Source of the DNA: Natronolimnobius sp. AArcel1
GTDB taxonomy: Archaea > Halobacteriota > Halobacteria > Halobacteriales > Natrialbaceae
Direction: 5' to 3'
DNA: 64,000 bases
Assembly: GCF_011043775.1 (NCBI RefSeq)
Contig: NZ_JAAKXY010000009.1
Coordinates: 1 to 64,000 of the forward strand
Shown here: positions 51,591-61,067 of the stretch, one piece after another
Numbering within the stretch: the stretch's first letter is position 1
Layout: each line of letters starts with the position of its first letter
The notes under the pieces: generated by a model
Databases searched by the model: none
Told to the model about the DNA's origin: nothing
Seen by the model: the letters and a program-made list of their open reading frames with translations, nothing else
Position numbers and translations under genes: made by a program

Positions 51591-53177
51591 CTAAAAATCA
51601 CTCAGTCCGGTTTGCTCGCTGGCAGTCTCATCGCGCGTCTTTCGTGCACTGCTGGCCTCGTTCCGTTTCGAGTCCGTCGCTGTACTCGAGCCCCACTCCG
51701 TCGTCGACCTCGAGTCTCTGGCCTCGCTATGCGGTGCCTCCCGCAGTTGCTCGTAGACGTGCCACAGCGCCCGGCAGTCGTCCTCGCAGTAGGCTTCGTG
51801 GCGCTCCCACTCGAGTGGCGTGCCCGTGCGCATGAATCGCTGGTACGCCGCCGCAGTCTGTGCGCCGTCGAGACCCGTTGCGGCGTCCTCGTAGCCCACC
51901 GCGGACGCGACGGCCTCGAGTTTGTTGGTCCGACCGGGGAGCATTGCGTTCTCGTCGCGAATGGCCCAGAGATACAGATCAAACTTGGGAATTGACTCCC
52001 ACTCCTCGGCGTAGTAGGGGACGTGTGTGGCGATGAACGCGCCCAGATGTCGATAGTCGAAGCGCCAGCCGTTCCACGTCAGCAGCGCGCGATTCGGGTG
52101 AACGCCGAGCAGCCAGTCACAAAAGGCCTCGAGCACGGACGCCGAATCGCTCGGATCGTCGCGTTCGACGAACGCACGATACTCGTCGCTTGCGGGGTCG
52201 TAGACGCCGATCTGCCAGATGATCGTCGGCGAGAGCCCGTCGGTCTCGATATCGATGCAAAGTGGGGGCGTCGACCAATCCTCGCCCGGCAGCGACTCGT
52301 CGGTGAGTCTGCGTGGCTCGCCCGTCTCGAGGACTGCCGCGTGCTGGTGCATCGTCTGTGCACGCTCGCGACCAACGCCGGGGAGAGCTGCCAGCTGCTC
52401 AGTCGGCATCTCGAGCAACTCCGCTCGTGCGGTCACACCGTGCTCGGCGAGTCGGGTCGCTGTTTTCGGGCCGATTCCGGACACCGCCTCGAGGCCGAAG
52501 TCCGTCGCCGAATACGTCTCGATGGTCGCGACGCCCTCAGCCTCGAGTTCGAGCAGTGCGAGTGAGGCCGCGTTGCCGTAGCCTTCGACCGGACCGACGC
52601 CCTGTACGCGGACGGAAACACAGTCGTCTCCGGCGGGTTCGCAGGCGAGCCCGGGGTCGTGGTCGACGCGCTGAACTGCGCCTGTCTCGGCCTCGAGATG
52701 CCACAACTCGTCGTAGCCCGCGGATTCGGCTCCCGTCAGGACGGTCGTCACGCAGCCGGACGGAAGCGCTGCAGCGAGGGTGTCGGCGTGCTCGAGCGTG
52801 GTCTCGAGTTCGGTCGGGCGTGTCTCCGTCGCGATATCGTCACAGAGGAGTGCGAGTGGCTTCGTGGATTGCAGCGTCCTCGAGACAGATTCTGGCTGCG
52901 CGGACATTGCTCTCGCTCCGTGCGCTATCGCAATTTCTCTATCGCCGACTGTCTGAAGACCGACGCCCTCTGTGGCGGTCTCGAGCGGCGGGTGAAACGC
53001 CGGTGCGTCGAACGAACTGCGCGCACGCGCGAACGACTGTGGCTCACGCGAGGGACCAAGCACCCAGACGGCGTCGGGCTCGAGCGTCGCGTCGATATCC
53101 GCAAGCGTCGCCACCGGCCGGTCACGGAGTGCAGCCGGTGGCACGGCAAGGAGGTGGGAGCCGTCTCGAGCGGTCAT
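51591..53177 (-). CDS. DEDDy 3'-5' exonuclease with helix-hairpin-helix domain (MrfB/YprB-like)
   Basis: 528 residues. The N-terminal 200 residues are of unknown fold. A helix-hairpin-helix pair follows (EAVSGIGPKTATRLAEHGVT, AALPGVGRERAQTMHQHAAV). The YprB-type RNase-H-like exonuclease has motif I CIDIETDGLSPTIIWQIGVY, motif II LLTWNGWRFDYRHLGAFIAT, motif III HEAYCEDDCRALWHVYEQLR, with all four acidic residues. The Ser/Thr-rich tail is disordered. In Bacillus MrfB (YprB) acts with MrfA in excision of mitomycin C damage. Confidence 0.87.
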   Translation of the reverse strand: MTARDGSHLLAVPPAALRDRPVATLADIDATLEPDAVWVLGPSREPQSFARARSSFDAPAFHPPLETATEGVGLQTVGDREIAIAHGARAMSAQPESVSRTLQSTKPLALLCDDIATETRPTELETTLEHADTLAAALPSGCVTTVLTGAESAGYDELWHLEAETGAVQRVDHDPGLACEPAGDDCVSVRVQGVGPVEGYGNAASLALLELEAEGVATIETYSATDFGLEAVSGIGPKTATRLAEHGVTARAELLEMPTEQLAALPGVGRERAQTMHQHAAVLETGEPRRLTDESLPGEDWSTPPLCIDIETDGLSPTIIWQIGVYDPASDEYRAFVERDDPSDSASVLEAFCDWLLGVHPNRALLTWNGWRFDYRHLGAFIATHVPYYAEEWESIPKFDLYLWAIRDENAMLPGRTNKLEAVASAVGYEDAATGLDGAQTAAAYQRFMRTGTPLEWERHEAYCEDDCRALWHVYEQLREAPHSEARDSRSTTEWGSSTATDSKRNEASSARKTRDETASEQTGLSDF

Positions 53178-53290
53178 CGGTTACTGGTCGGGAGGCGCGG
53201 GGGGACAAAGAGGGTTTGGACGGTGCGGTGGAAGTGAAGTGCTCGAGTCGTCCGAACCCACTATGTAGGGTCGCTTCAAATGAGGCGATA

Positions 53291-54307
53291 ATGCAACAGT
53301 ACCTCGAGTTAGTCGACGCGGCGCTGTCGGAGGGGGCGTACAAGCCCAACCGAACCGGCGTCGATACGATTTCGTCGTTCAGCGAGCACTACGAGATTGA
53401 CCTGCAAAAGGGGTATCCGCTGCTCACGACGAAGAAACTGGATGGCTTTCGCTGGAACTCGATGATCCACGAGATGTGCTGGTATCTCTCCGGCGACGAG
53501 CACATCCGCGACCTGCGCGAGGAGACCAAAATTTGGAACGCCTGGGCGGACGACGAAGGACATCTCGATACCGCCTACGGTCGCTTCTGGCGACGCTATC
53601 CCGTTCCCGAAGAGCCGGCACAACTCCCGGGCGAGTCCTGGCCCGACGCCGACCAGCAGTGGGTCACCGAGGAAGCTGATGGTCGACGGACGTTCGACCA
53701 ACTGCAGTACGTCATCGACACGCTCTCGGATTCGCCGACCTCGAGGCGGCTCGTCGTCAACGCCTGGCACCCTGCAAACGCCACCATTTCGACGCTGCCG
53801 CCCTGCCACTACTCGTTCGTGTTCAACGTCCAGGGTGACCGGCTGAACTGCCACCTCACGCAGCGCTCGGGCGATATCGCACTTGGTATCCCGTTCAATA
53901 TCGCGGCGTACTCGCTCCTGACGAAACTCATCGCCCAGCAGACCGGCTTCGAACCCGGCACGTTCGCCCACACCGTCGTCGACGCCCACGTCTACTGCGG
54001 CCGCGGCGCGCGCGGGGAATGGTACGCCGACAATCTCGAGGCCCTCCAAACGCGCCTCGCCGACGTCGACGACCGCGAGGAGTACCTCATAGTCAAGGAG
54101 TGGCTCGAGTCCGAAGCGCCCGCCGAAGCCGAGGGCGACGAACGGAAAGACCACGTGCCCGGTCTCCTCAAGCAACTCTCCAGAGAGCCACTCGAGCGCC
54201 CGACGCTCGAGATTGCAGATGTCTCGATTGACGAACTCACCGCGGAGGATGTCGAGATCAAAGACTACGAGTCCCACGACGGGATCACATTCGGAGTGGC
54301 CGAATGA
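53291..54307 (+). CDS. thyA: Thymidylate synthase
   Basis: 338 residues from ATG 53291 (MQQYLELVDAALSEGAYKPN). Folate-dependent methylation of dUMP to dTMP. Nucleophile Cys172 in STLPPCHYSFVFNVQG; Arg cluster in TLSDSPTSRRLVVNAWHPAN; dUMP site LTQRSGDIALGIPFNIAAYS. About 40 residues (ESEAPAEAEGDERKDHVPGL region) are inserted near the C-terminus, which makes it longer than bacterial ThyA. The stop overlaps the folA start (ATGA). A very long frame upstream (from 52313) is a shadow of the exonuclease. Confidence 0.95.
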   Translation: MQQYLELVDAALSEGAYKPNRTGVDTISSFSEHYEIDLQKGYPLLTTKKLDGFRWNSMIHEMCWYLSGDEHIRDLREETKIWNAWADDEGHLDTAYGRFWRRYPVPEEPAQLPGESWPDADQQWVTEEADGRRTFDQLQYVIDTLSDSPTSRRLVVNAWHPANATISTLPPCHYSFVFNVQGDRLNCHLTQRSGDIALGIPFNIAAYSLLTKLIAQQTGFEPGTFAHTVVDAHVYCGRGARGEWYADNLEALQTRLADVDDREEYLIVKEWLESEAPAEAEGDERKDHVPGLLKQLSREPLERPTLEIADVSIDELTAEDVEIKDYESHDGITFGVAE

Positions 54308-54849
54308 GCGACGGTGGGGCCGACAGCGTGCGTGCTGCAGACGACCTCGAGCGCGAACTCGTTGGCATCGTCGCCGTCGCCGACAACGGCATCATCGGCA
54401 AGGACGGAGACATGCCATGGCACATTCCCGAGGATCTGGCTCACTTCAAAGAGACCACGATGGACCACCCGGTCATCATGGGCCGCGTCACCTACGAGGG
54501 CATTCTCGAGGCGCTCGGCGAACCCTTGCCCGGGCGGACGACGGTCGTCCTCACGAGTCGCGACCTCGAGACCCCCGATAACGCCGTGACGGCAGGCAGT
54601 CTCGAGGAGGCACTCGAGAAGGCCGAGCAGGCTGCACGCGTACGCCACGACGACGCTGACCGCATCTTCGTCGCGGGCGGCGCAACCGTCTACGAGCAGT
54701 TCCTGCCCGCCCTCGAGCGCCTGATTAGTACGGAGGTTCACCGAGAACCCGACGGGGATACGCAGTTTCCGGACTGGAATAGGAAGACGTGGAACGAACT
54801 CGAGCGCGACGAGCGCGATGGCTTCGCGTTCGTCGAGTACGTCCGGTGA
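54304..54849 (+). CDS. folA: Dihydrofolate reductase
   Basis: 181 residues. VGIVAVADNGIIGKDGDMPW contains the folate-site WH (MPWHIPEDLAHFK), PVIMGRVTYEGILEALGEPL the NADPH loop, and IFVAGGATVYEQFLPALERL the GGxxxY motif. It regenerates tetrahydrofolate used by ThyA, with which it is co-translated by a four-base overlap. The first 15 residues are an acidic extension. Confidence 0.95.
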   Translation: MSDGGADSVRAADDLERELVGIVAVADNGIIGKDGDMPWHIPEDLAHFKETTMDHPVIMGRVTYEGILEALGEPLPGRTTVVLTSRDLETPDNAVTAGSLEEALEKAEQAARVRHDDADRIFVAGGATVYEQFLPALERLISTEVHREPDGDTQFPDWNRKTWNELERDERDGFAFVEYVR

Positions 54850-54861
54850 CTGCAGACCCAG

Positions 54862-54882
54862 TCACTATTTGAAAATAGTCAC
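54862..54882 (+). terminator. Hairpin after folA
   Basis: ACTATT-TGAA-AATAGT at 54864-54879 is a 6-bp stem inside a direct repeat AGTCACT. It follows the folA stop by about 15 bases and could end the operon or serve as an operator for aconitase. Weakly supported. Confidence 0.3.
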
Positions 54883-55050
54883 TGCATGGCAGTTCAGCAC
54901 TGTTCTCTATGACTGCAATAGGGTGCAGTAACGGGGAACCAGCTGTGTGCGTTGGTGTATTCTGACCCATACCCGACAAATGTGGGGCAAATATTGTCTC
55001 TTCGCACGGTTCTCGGCAGTTTCAAATGTGATCGGTTCGTAGACCGCGCA

Positions 55051-57816
55051 ATGTCAGACGATGCGTTCTCGGACGCAATCCGGGAATTCGAACACAACGA
55101 CGAAACGTATAAGATGGCAGATCTGACCGTTCTCGAGGAGCAGGGTCTCTGTGACCTCGAGAAACTGCCAGTGAGCATCCGTATTCTGCTCGAGTCAGTC
55201 TTACGAAACGCCGACGGAGAACAGATCGATGCCGATTCGATTCGCGCGGCAGCCTCCTGGGAGCCTGACGTGCCGGACGCCGAGGTTCCGTTTACGGTGT
55301 CGCGGGTCGTTCTGCAGGACCTGACGGGCGTTCCCGCAGTCGTCGACCTTGCAGCGCTTCGCTCCGCAGCGGACCGCAAGGGCGTCGACCCAACCGTTGT
55401 CGAACCCGAAGTCCCGTGTGACCTCGTGATCGACCACAGCGTGCAGGTCGACCACTTCGGCAGCGACGACGCGTACGAAAAGAACGTCGAAATCGAGTAC
55501 GAACGAAACGAAGAGCGATATCGCGCGATCAAGTGGGCACAGCAGGCCTTCGAGGACTTCGAGGTCGTCCCGCCAGGAACCGGGATCGTCCACCAGGTCA
55601 ATCTCGAGCACCTCGGGCGCGTCGTCCACGAGCGCGAAGTCGACGGTGAGCAGTGGCTCGTCCCCGACACGCTCGTCGGCACCGACAGCCACACCCCGAT
55701 GATCGGCGGCATCGGTGTCGTCGGCTGGGGTGTCGGCGGTATCGAGGCGGAAGCGGCACTGCTCGGCCAGCCGATCAACATGAGCCTGCCCGAAGTCGTC
55801 GGCGTCCGCCTCGAGGGCGACCTGCCTGAAGGCGCGACCGCGACGGACCTCGTGCTTCACATTACGGAAAAACTGCGCGAAGTCGGCGTCGTCGACAAGT
55901 TCGTCGAATTCTACGGCCCCGGCGTCTCCCAGCTTTCCGTTGCGGATCGAGCGACCATCTCGAACATGGCTCCCGAACAGGGCTCGACGATCAGCATGTT
56001 CCCTGTCGACGAGAAAACCCTCGAGTACCTCGAACTCACGGGTCGCGATCCGGAACACATCGACCTCGTTCGTGCGTACCTCGAGGAACAGGGTCTGTTC
56101 GGCGAACAAGAGCCAGAGTATACCGACACCGTTGACTTCGATCTCGGCGATGTCGAACCAAGCCTCGCGGGCCACAAGAAGCCCCACCAGCGCATCCCGA
56201 TGGGCGACCTCGACGAGCACTTCCCTGCCCTGCTGCAGGAAGAAGGCGTCATCGGCGCGGGCGGCGAGCCCGCAATCGGCGACGGCAGCGGCACGGCCGC
56301 AGCCGACGCGACCGGCTCCGGTCCCGGCCTCCCACTCGACGAGAAGGTTCCCGTCGAACTCGAGGACGGCCGTGAGGTCGAGATCGGCCACGGCGATGTT
56401 CTCGTCAGTGCGATCACGTCCTGTACGAACACCTCGAACCCGTCCGTGATGGTCGGTGCCGGCCTGCTCGCGCGTAACGCCGCCGAGCAGGGCCTCGAGA
56501 TTCCCGACTACGTCAAGACGAGTCTCGCACCCGGCAGCCGCGTCGTCACGGAGTATCTCGAGCGCGCGGAGCTGCTCGACGATCTCGAGGAACTGGGTTA
56601 CCACGTCGTCGGCTACGGCTGTACGACCTGTATCGGTAACTCCGGCCCGCTACCGGACCCAATCGAGGACGCCATCGACGAACACGACCTTTGGACGACG
56701 AGCGTCCTCTCGGGCAACCGTAATTTCGAGGCCCGTATCCACCCGAAAATCAAGGCGAACTACCTCGCTTCCCCGCCGCTGGTCGTCGCCTACGGCCTCG
56801 CGGGTCGGATGGACATCGATCTCGAGGAAGAACCAATCGGCACGAACGACGACGGCGAAGAGGTCTACCTCGAGGACATCTGGCCGGATACCGAAGAGAT
56901 TCGCGAGACGATCCACGACAGCGTCTCGCCCGACATGTTCGAGGAGAAGTACGCAAGCGTCTACGAGGGCGATGACCGCTGGGAAGCCCTCGACGCCCCC
57001 GAAGGAGATGTCTACGACTGGGACGACGAGTCCACCTACATCCGCGAGCCGCCGTTCTTCCAGGACTTCCCGCTCGAGAAGCCCGGCGTCGACAACGTCG
57101 ATGATGCTCGTGCGCTCATGACGCTCGGCGATACGGTTACGACTGACCACATCAGCCCGGCCGGACCGTTCAGCGAGGACCTGCCTGCCGGCCAGTGGCT
57201 CAAAGAACGCGGCGTCGAACCGTACGAGTTCAACACCTACGGTTCCCGCCGCGGAAACCACGAGGTCATGATGCGCGGCACCTTCGCAAACGTCCGCATC
57301 GAAAACGAGATGCTCGACGGCGTCGAGGGTGGCTACGCCATCCACCATCCAACCGGTGAGGAAACCACCGTCTTCGATGCCTCCGAGCGCTACCGTGACG
57401 AGGAGACGCCCCTTATCGTCATGGCCGGCGATGAACTCGGGACTGGCTCGAGCCGTGATTGGGCTGCGAAAGGAACTGACCTGCTCGGCATCCGCGCGAC
57501 CATCGGCAAGAGCTACGAGCGCATCTACCGTGACAACCTCATCGGCATGGGCGTCCTGCCCCTGCAGTTCGAAGCGGGCGAAGGCTGGGAAGAACTCGGC
57601 CTCGAGGGCGACGAATACTACGAGATTTCCGGTCTCGAGGACGGCCTCGAGCCAAACGCTGAACTGGACGTCACCGCCGAAACCGACGATGGTGAGACCG
57701 TCGAGTTCACCGTGACCGCACAGGTCGATACGCCGATGGCTGTCGAGTACGTCGAAAACGGCGGCGTGCTCCACCTCGTGCTCCGACGCTTGCTGCAGGA
57801 CGAACTGGACAACTAA
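55051..57816 (+). CDS. acnA: Aconitate hydratase, AcnA type
   Basis: 921 residues from ATG 55051 (MSDDAFSDAIREFEHNDETY); the open frame extends upstream without family character. Fe-S cluster Cys residues are in VSAITSCTNTSNPSVMVGAG and GYGCTTCIGNSGPLPDPIED. HPDH-type active-site segments TLVGTDSHTPMIGGIGVVGW, and VMAGDELGTGSSRDWAAKGT in domain 4. It interconverts citrate and isocitrate in the TCA cycle. The acidic insert near residues 410-440 is a halophile trait. Confidence 0.96.
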   Translation: MSDDAFSDAIREFEHNDETYKMADLTVLEEQGLCDLEKLPVSIRILLESVLRNADGEQIDADSIRAAASWEPDVPDAEVPFTVSRVVLQDLTGVPAVVDLAALRSAADRKGVDPTVVEPEVPCDLVIDHSVQVDHFGSDDAYEKNVEIEYERNEERYRAIKWAQQAFEDFEVVPPGTGIVHQVNLEHLGRVVHEREVDGEQWLVPDTLVGTDSHTPMIGGIGVVGWGVGGIEAEAALLGQPINMSLPEVVGVRLEGDLPEGATATDLVLHITEKLREVGVVDKFVEFYGPGVSQLSVADRATISNMAPEQGSTISMFPVDEKTLEYLELTGRDPEHIDLVRAYLEEQGLFGEQEPEYTDTVDFDLGDVEPSLAGHKKPHQRIPMGDLDEHFPALLQEEGVIGAGGEPAIGDGSGTAAADATGSGPGLPLDEKVPVELEDGREVEIGHGDVLVSAITSCTNTSNPSVMVGAGLLARNAAEQGLEIPDYVKTSLAPGSRVVTEYLERAELLDDLEELGYHVVGYGCTTCIGNSGPLPDPIEDAIDEHDLWTTSVLSGNRNFEARIHPKIKANYLASPPLVVAYGLAGRMDIDLEEEPIGTNDDGEEVYLEDIWPDTEEIRETIHDSVSPDMFEEKYASVYEGDDRWEALDAPEGDVYDWDDESTYIREPPFFQDFPLEKPGVDNVDDARALMTLGDTVTTDHISPAGPFSEDLPAGQWLKERGVEPYEFNTYGSRRGNHEVMMRGTFANVRIENEMLDGVEGGYAIHHPTGEETTVFDASERYRDEETPLIVMAGDELGTGSSRDWAAKGTDLLGIRATIGKSYERIYRDNLIGMGVLPLQFEAGEGWEELGLEGDEYYEISGLEDGLEPNAELDVTAETDDGETVEFTVTAQVDTPMAVEYVENGGVLHLVLRRLLQDELDN

Positions 57817-57916
57817 CGCCGACCCCCTGATCGGCACCGCATCGACGACTCAGCGCTCGAGACGGTCACCTCGAGCCACAATACGCTTCTTTGGCACTGC
57901 TTGGTGAGAGTGAGGA

Positions 57917-58066
57917 GTGCATGTGGGAACCGTAGACGTTGCAATCGGCGTTGATGTGGACTGTGTCGCTGGCCACGAAAACGCCCAGTTCGTCGCCCTT
58001 GAGACTGTTGCCGAAAAGGACAGAGAAGACCCGTCGGTGTACGAGGGCGAAAGTCGGTACGTGTAA
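57917..58066 (+). pseudogene. Short ORF, possible truncated polysaccharide-deacetylase N-terminus
   Basis: A GTG-initiated frame of 49 codons reads VHVGTVDVAIGVDVDCVAGH, then ENAQFVALETVAEKDREDPS. The start VAIGVDVDxVAG resembles the first strand of haloarchaeal polysaccharide deacetylases, where Asp-Val-Asp binds metal, but the rest of the domain is missing. It may be a remnant or a chance similarity. Confidence 0.3.
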
Positions 58067-58141
58067 CACTCCATCACGCTGGCACGCCAAATCGCACCAG
58101 CTATCCGCTCGCAGGCCCGACTCGAGGATAGACGCTACCGC

Positions 58142-58639
58142 ATGTCATTTCTCCCGCTACTCGTTGACGTTGGCACGACGCTCGAGGAAACCTCGGGCCT
58201 CCTCCAGTACCTGCTGGTGTTCGTCTTCGCCGCGATTCCCATCGTCGAAATTCTGGTTGTGATCCCGATTGCCATCGGGCTGGGTCTCGATCCGCTCGCG
58301 ACCGGCGTGTTCGCGTTCGCGGGGAACATCCTCTCCGTGTACGCGCTGATCGTCTTCTACCGGCATATCGCTCGCTGGCTCGAGCAACGACGCGGCGAGT
58401 CAGATGACTCGAGCGACCGGTATGCTCGCGCACGCAATCTCTGGGATCGCTACGGCGTTCCAGGATTGGCCGTTGCGAGCCCAGTTCTGACCGGCGTCCA
58501 TATCGCCGCGCTCGTTGCACTCGTCGCCGGAAGCCGGAACCGGATTGTTGCGGGGTGGATGACGGCCGGTATTCTCGCGTGGACGATTGCGCTGGTGGCT
58601 GCGTCGGCCTACGGCGTGTCGCTGCTCGGACTCGCATAG
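58142..58639 (+). CDS. Small multidrug-export-like membrane protein (PF06695 type)
   Basis: 165 residues. Four membrane helices; the motif FVFAAIPIVEILVVIPIAIG, followed by ATGVFAFAGNILSVYALIVF, is typical of the Sm_multidrug_ex family. The second half has ARNLWDRYGVPGLAVASPVL, then TGVHIAALVALVAG. The family name rests on little data; transport is not proven. Confidence 0.75.
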   Translation: MSFLPLLVDVGTTLEETSGLLQYLLVFVFAAIPIVEILVVIPIAIGLGLDPLATGVFAFAGNILSVYALIVFYRHIARWLEQRRGESDDSSDRYARARNLWDRYGVPGLAVASPVLTGVHIAALVALVAGSRNRIVAGWMTAGILAWTIALVAASAYGVSLLGLA

Positions 58640-58711
58640 TCCGGGCGATGTTCTACCGGATGGGTTAGTAAACTACCACGGACTTTTATTATTCCTGCCC
58701 GTAGCTGGCGT

Positions 58712-60820
58712 ATGGATCAGCCTACCGAGCGCAATCGACTCGACGACGAGGAGAGTCCCTACCTTCGCCAGCACGCGGACAACCCCGTCAACTGGCAGCC
58801 CTGGGACGAACAGGCACTCGAGGCGGCCCGCGAGCAAGACAAGCCGATCTTTCTTTCCATCGGCTACTCGGCGTGTCACTGGTGTCACGTCATGGCGGAC
58901 GAAAGCTTCGCGGACGAGGAGGTCGCCGAGGTACTGAACGAGAACTTCGTGCCGATCAAGGTCGACCGTGAGGAGCGCCCAGACGTCGATTCGATCTACA
59001 TGACCGTTTGCCAGCTCGTCTCCGGACGCGGCGGCTGGCCACTGTCGGCCTGGCTCACTCCCGAAGGCAAGCCGTTTTTCGTCGGCACCTACTTCCCGAA
59101 AGAGAGCCAGCAGAACCAGCCCGGCTTTCTCGAGCTCTGTCAGGGACTCAGTGAGTCGTGGTCGAACCCAGAGGAGCGCCCAGAGATGGAAAATCGTGCT
59201 GAACAGTGGACCGACGCCGCGAAAGACCGACTCGAGGAGACACCCGACGCCGTCGCTGGCTCGGAGCCACCCTCGAGTGACGTCCTCGAGCGGGTCGCCG
59301 ACGCGGCGGTCCGGAGTGCGGATCGGCGGAACGGTGGCTTTGGCTCCGGCGGGCCGAAGTTCCCACAGCCGTCACGATTGCAAGTCCTCGCGCGTGCGTT
59401 CGACCGTACCGGGAACGATCAGTATCGCGACGTGCTCGAGGAATCGCTCGATGCGATGGCGTCAGGTGGGCTCTACGACCACGTCGGCGGCGGCTTCCAC
59501 CGCTACTGCGTCGATGCGGACTGGACAGTTCCGCACTTCGAAAAGATGCTCTACGACAACGCCGAAATCCCGCGAGCGTTCTTGACGGGCTACCAACTCA
59601 CCGACGAGGAGCGTTACGCCGAAGTTGTCCACGAGACACTCGAATTCGTCGACCGCGAACTCACACACGAGGATGGCGGCTTCTTCAGTACGCTCGATGC
59701 CCAGAGTGAGGACCCCGAAACCGGCGAGCACGAGGAGGGGGTGTTCTACGTCTGGACGCCAGGAGAGGTGCAGGAGGTACTCGGAGACGAGACCACCGCC
59801 GATCTGTTCTGTGACCGCTACGATATCACTCTCTCGGGGAACTTCGAAGGAACCTCACAACCAAATCGCGTGCGCTCGATCGAGTCGCTTTCCGACGAGT
59901 ATGACCTCGCCGAAGACGAGATTCAGGAACGGCTCGAGTCGGCTCGCGAAACGCTGTTCGAGGCCCGCGAGCAGCGCCCTCGCCCCAACCGAGATGAGAA
60001 GGTACTCGCGGGCTGGAACGGCCTCATGATCACGACCTGCGCCGAAGCCGCACTCGTGCTCGGCGAGGACGAGTACGCCGAGATGGCGACGGACGCCCTC
60101 GAGTTCGTTCGCGACCGGCTCTGGGATGACGACGAGCAACGTCTCTCGCGGCGGTTCAAAGACGGCGATGTCGCCATCGACGGCTATCTCGAGGACTACG
60201 CCTTCCTCGCACGGGGTGCACTGACGTGCTACGAGGCGACCGGCGAGGTCGACCACCTCGCGTTCGCGCTCGAGCTTGCCCGTGTCATCGACGCCGAGTT
60301 CTGGGACTCCGAGGCCGGAACGCTGTATTTCACGCCCGAAAGCGGCGAGTCACTCGTCACTCGGCCACAGGAACTGGGCGACCAGTCGACGCCCGCCGCT
60401 GCCGGTGTTGCCGTCAACGTCCTGCTGGCGCTCGACCACTTCGCCGACGACGAGTTTGCGGACATCGCCTCGAGCGTACTCGAGACCCACGCAAATCGGA
60501 TCGAGTCGAACGCCCTCGAGCACGCGACGCTCGCACTCGGTGCGGACCGACTCGAGGCAGGGCCACTCGAGGTAACGGTTGCAGCGTCAGATCTGCCCGA
60601 GCCGTGGCGCGCCGCGTTTGCACAGGAGTACTACCCGGATCGGCTACTCGCCCGACGGCCGCCGACTGAGGACGGCCTCGCGGAGTGGCTCGAGGTTTTG
60701 GATCTCGAGGTCTGTCGCGACCGGACCTGTTCACCGCCAACACAGGAAGTGGATGACGCGCTCGAGTGGCTCGAAAGCCGAACCGATCACACCAACACGC
60801 TCGACGAGAGTCCGTTTTAG
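58712..60820 (+). CDS. SSP411/YyaL-type thioredoxin-fold and six-hairpin protein (DUF255)
   Basis: 702 residues. The N-terminal DUF255 thioredoxin domain has the motif FLSIGYSACHWCHVMADESF with Cys55 and Cys58. Then an alpha/alpha six-hairpin glycosidase-like domain: GGFGSGGPKFPQPSRLQVLA, SGGLYDHVGGGFHRYCVDAD, VPHFEKMLYDNAEIPRAFLT, NRDEKVLAGWNGLMITTCAE. Widespread from bacteria to human SPATA20, with unknown activity. Length and motifs are complete. Confidence 0.9.
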   Translation: MDQPTERNRLDDEESPYLRQHADNPVNWQPWDEQALEAAREQDKPIFLSIGYSACHWCHVMADESFADEEVAEVLNENFVPIKVDREERPDVDSIYMTVCQLVSGRGGWPLSAWLTPEGKPFFVGTYFPKESQQNQPGFLELCQGLSESWSNPEERPEMENRAEQWTDAAKDRLEETPDAVAGSEPPSSDVLERVADAAVRSADRRNGGFGSGGPKFPQPSRLQVLARAFDRTGNDQYRDVLEESLDAMASGGLYDHVGGGFHRYCVDADWTVPHFEKMLYDNAEIPRAFLTGYQLTDEERYAEVVHETLEFVDRELTHEDGGFFSTLDAQSEDPETGEHEEGVFYVWTPGEVQEVLGDETTADLFCDRYDITLSGNFEGTSQPNRVRSIESLSDEYDLAEDEIQERLESARETLFEAREQRPRPNRDEKVLAGWNGLMITTCAEAALVLGEDEYAEMATDALEFVRDRLWDDDEQRLSRRFKDGDVAIDGYLEDYAFLARGALTCYEATGEVDHLAFALELARVIDAEFWDSEAGTLYFTPESGESLVTRPQELGDQSTPAAAGVAVNVLLALDHFADDEFADIASSVLETHANRIESNALEHATLALGADRLEAGPLEVTVAASDLPEPWRAAFAQEYYPDRLLARRPPTEDGLAEWLEVLDLEVCRDRTCSPPTQEVDDALEWLESRTDHTNTLDESPF

Positions 60821-61067
60821 CCCTCCCGACCCGAACGGGTGCGTACGAGACTCGAGCGTGGCTGGATAGCGCTTTGAAGGTATCTTCGTTCTCTGTGTGG
60901 TAGGTGGTCGACACCACTGGAGAACACAACCCAATAGTTCTGAATTGATTTCCGGTACTGGGTACTGGTTTGCCGGTCAGTGGTGCGAGTATCCGGCGCA
61001 TATAGTAGCTGTTTAGTACGCTCGTCAACGTTCGTCACTGACGGCAACCAATAGCGCATCTTTGGAC

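Noticed and set aside
52313-53290. N-terminal extension of thyA
   Set aside because: Arg-rich shadow of the exonuclease gene; ThyA homology begins at MQQYLELVD.
55201-56604. 467-residue ORF antisense to aconitase
   Set aside because: Shadow of the conserved acnA gene.
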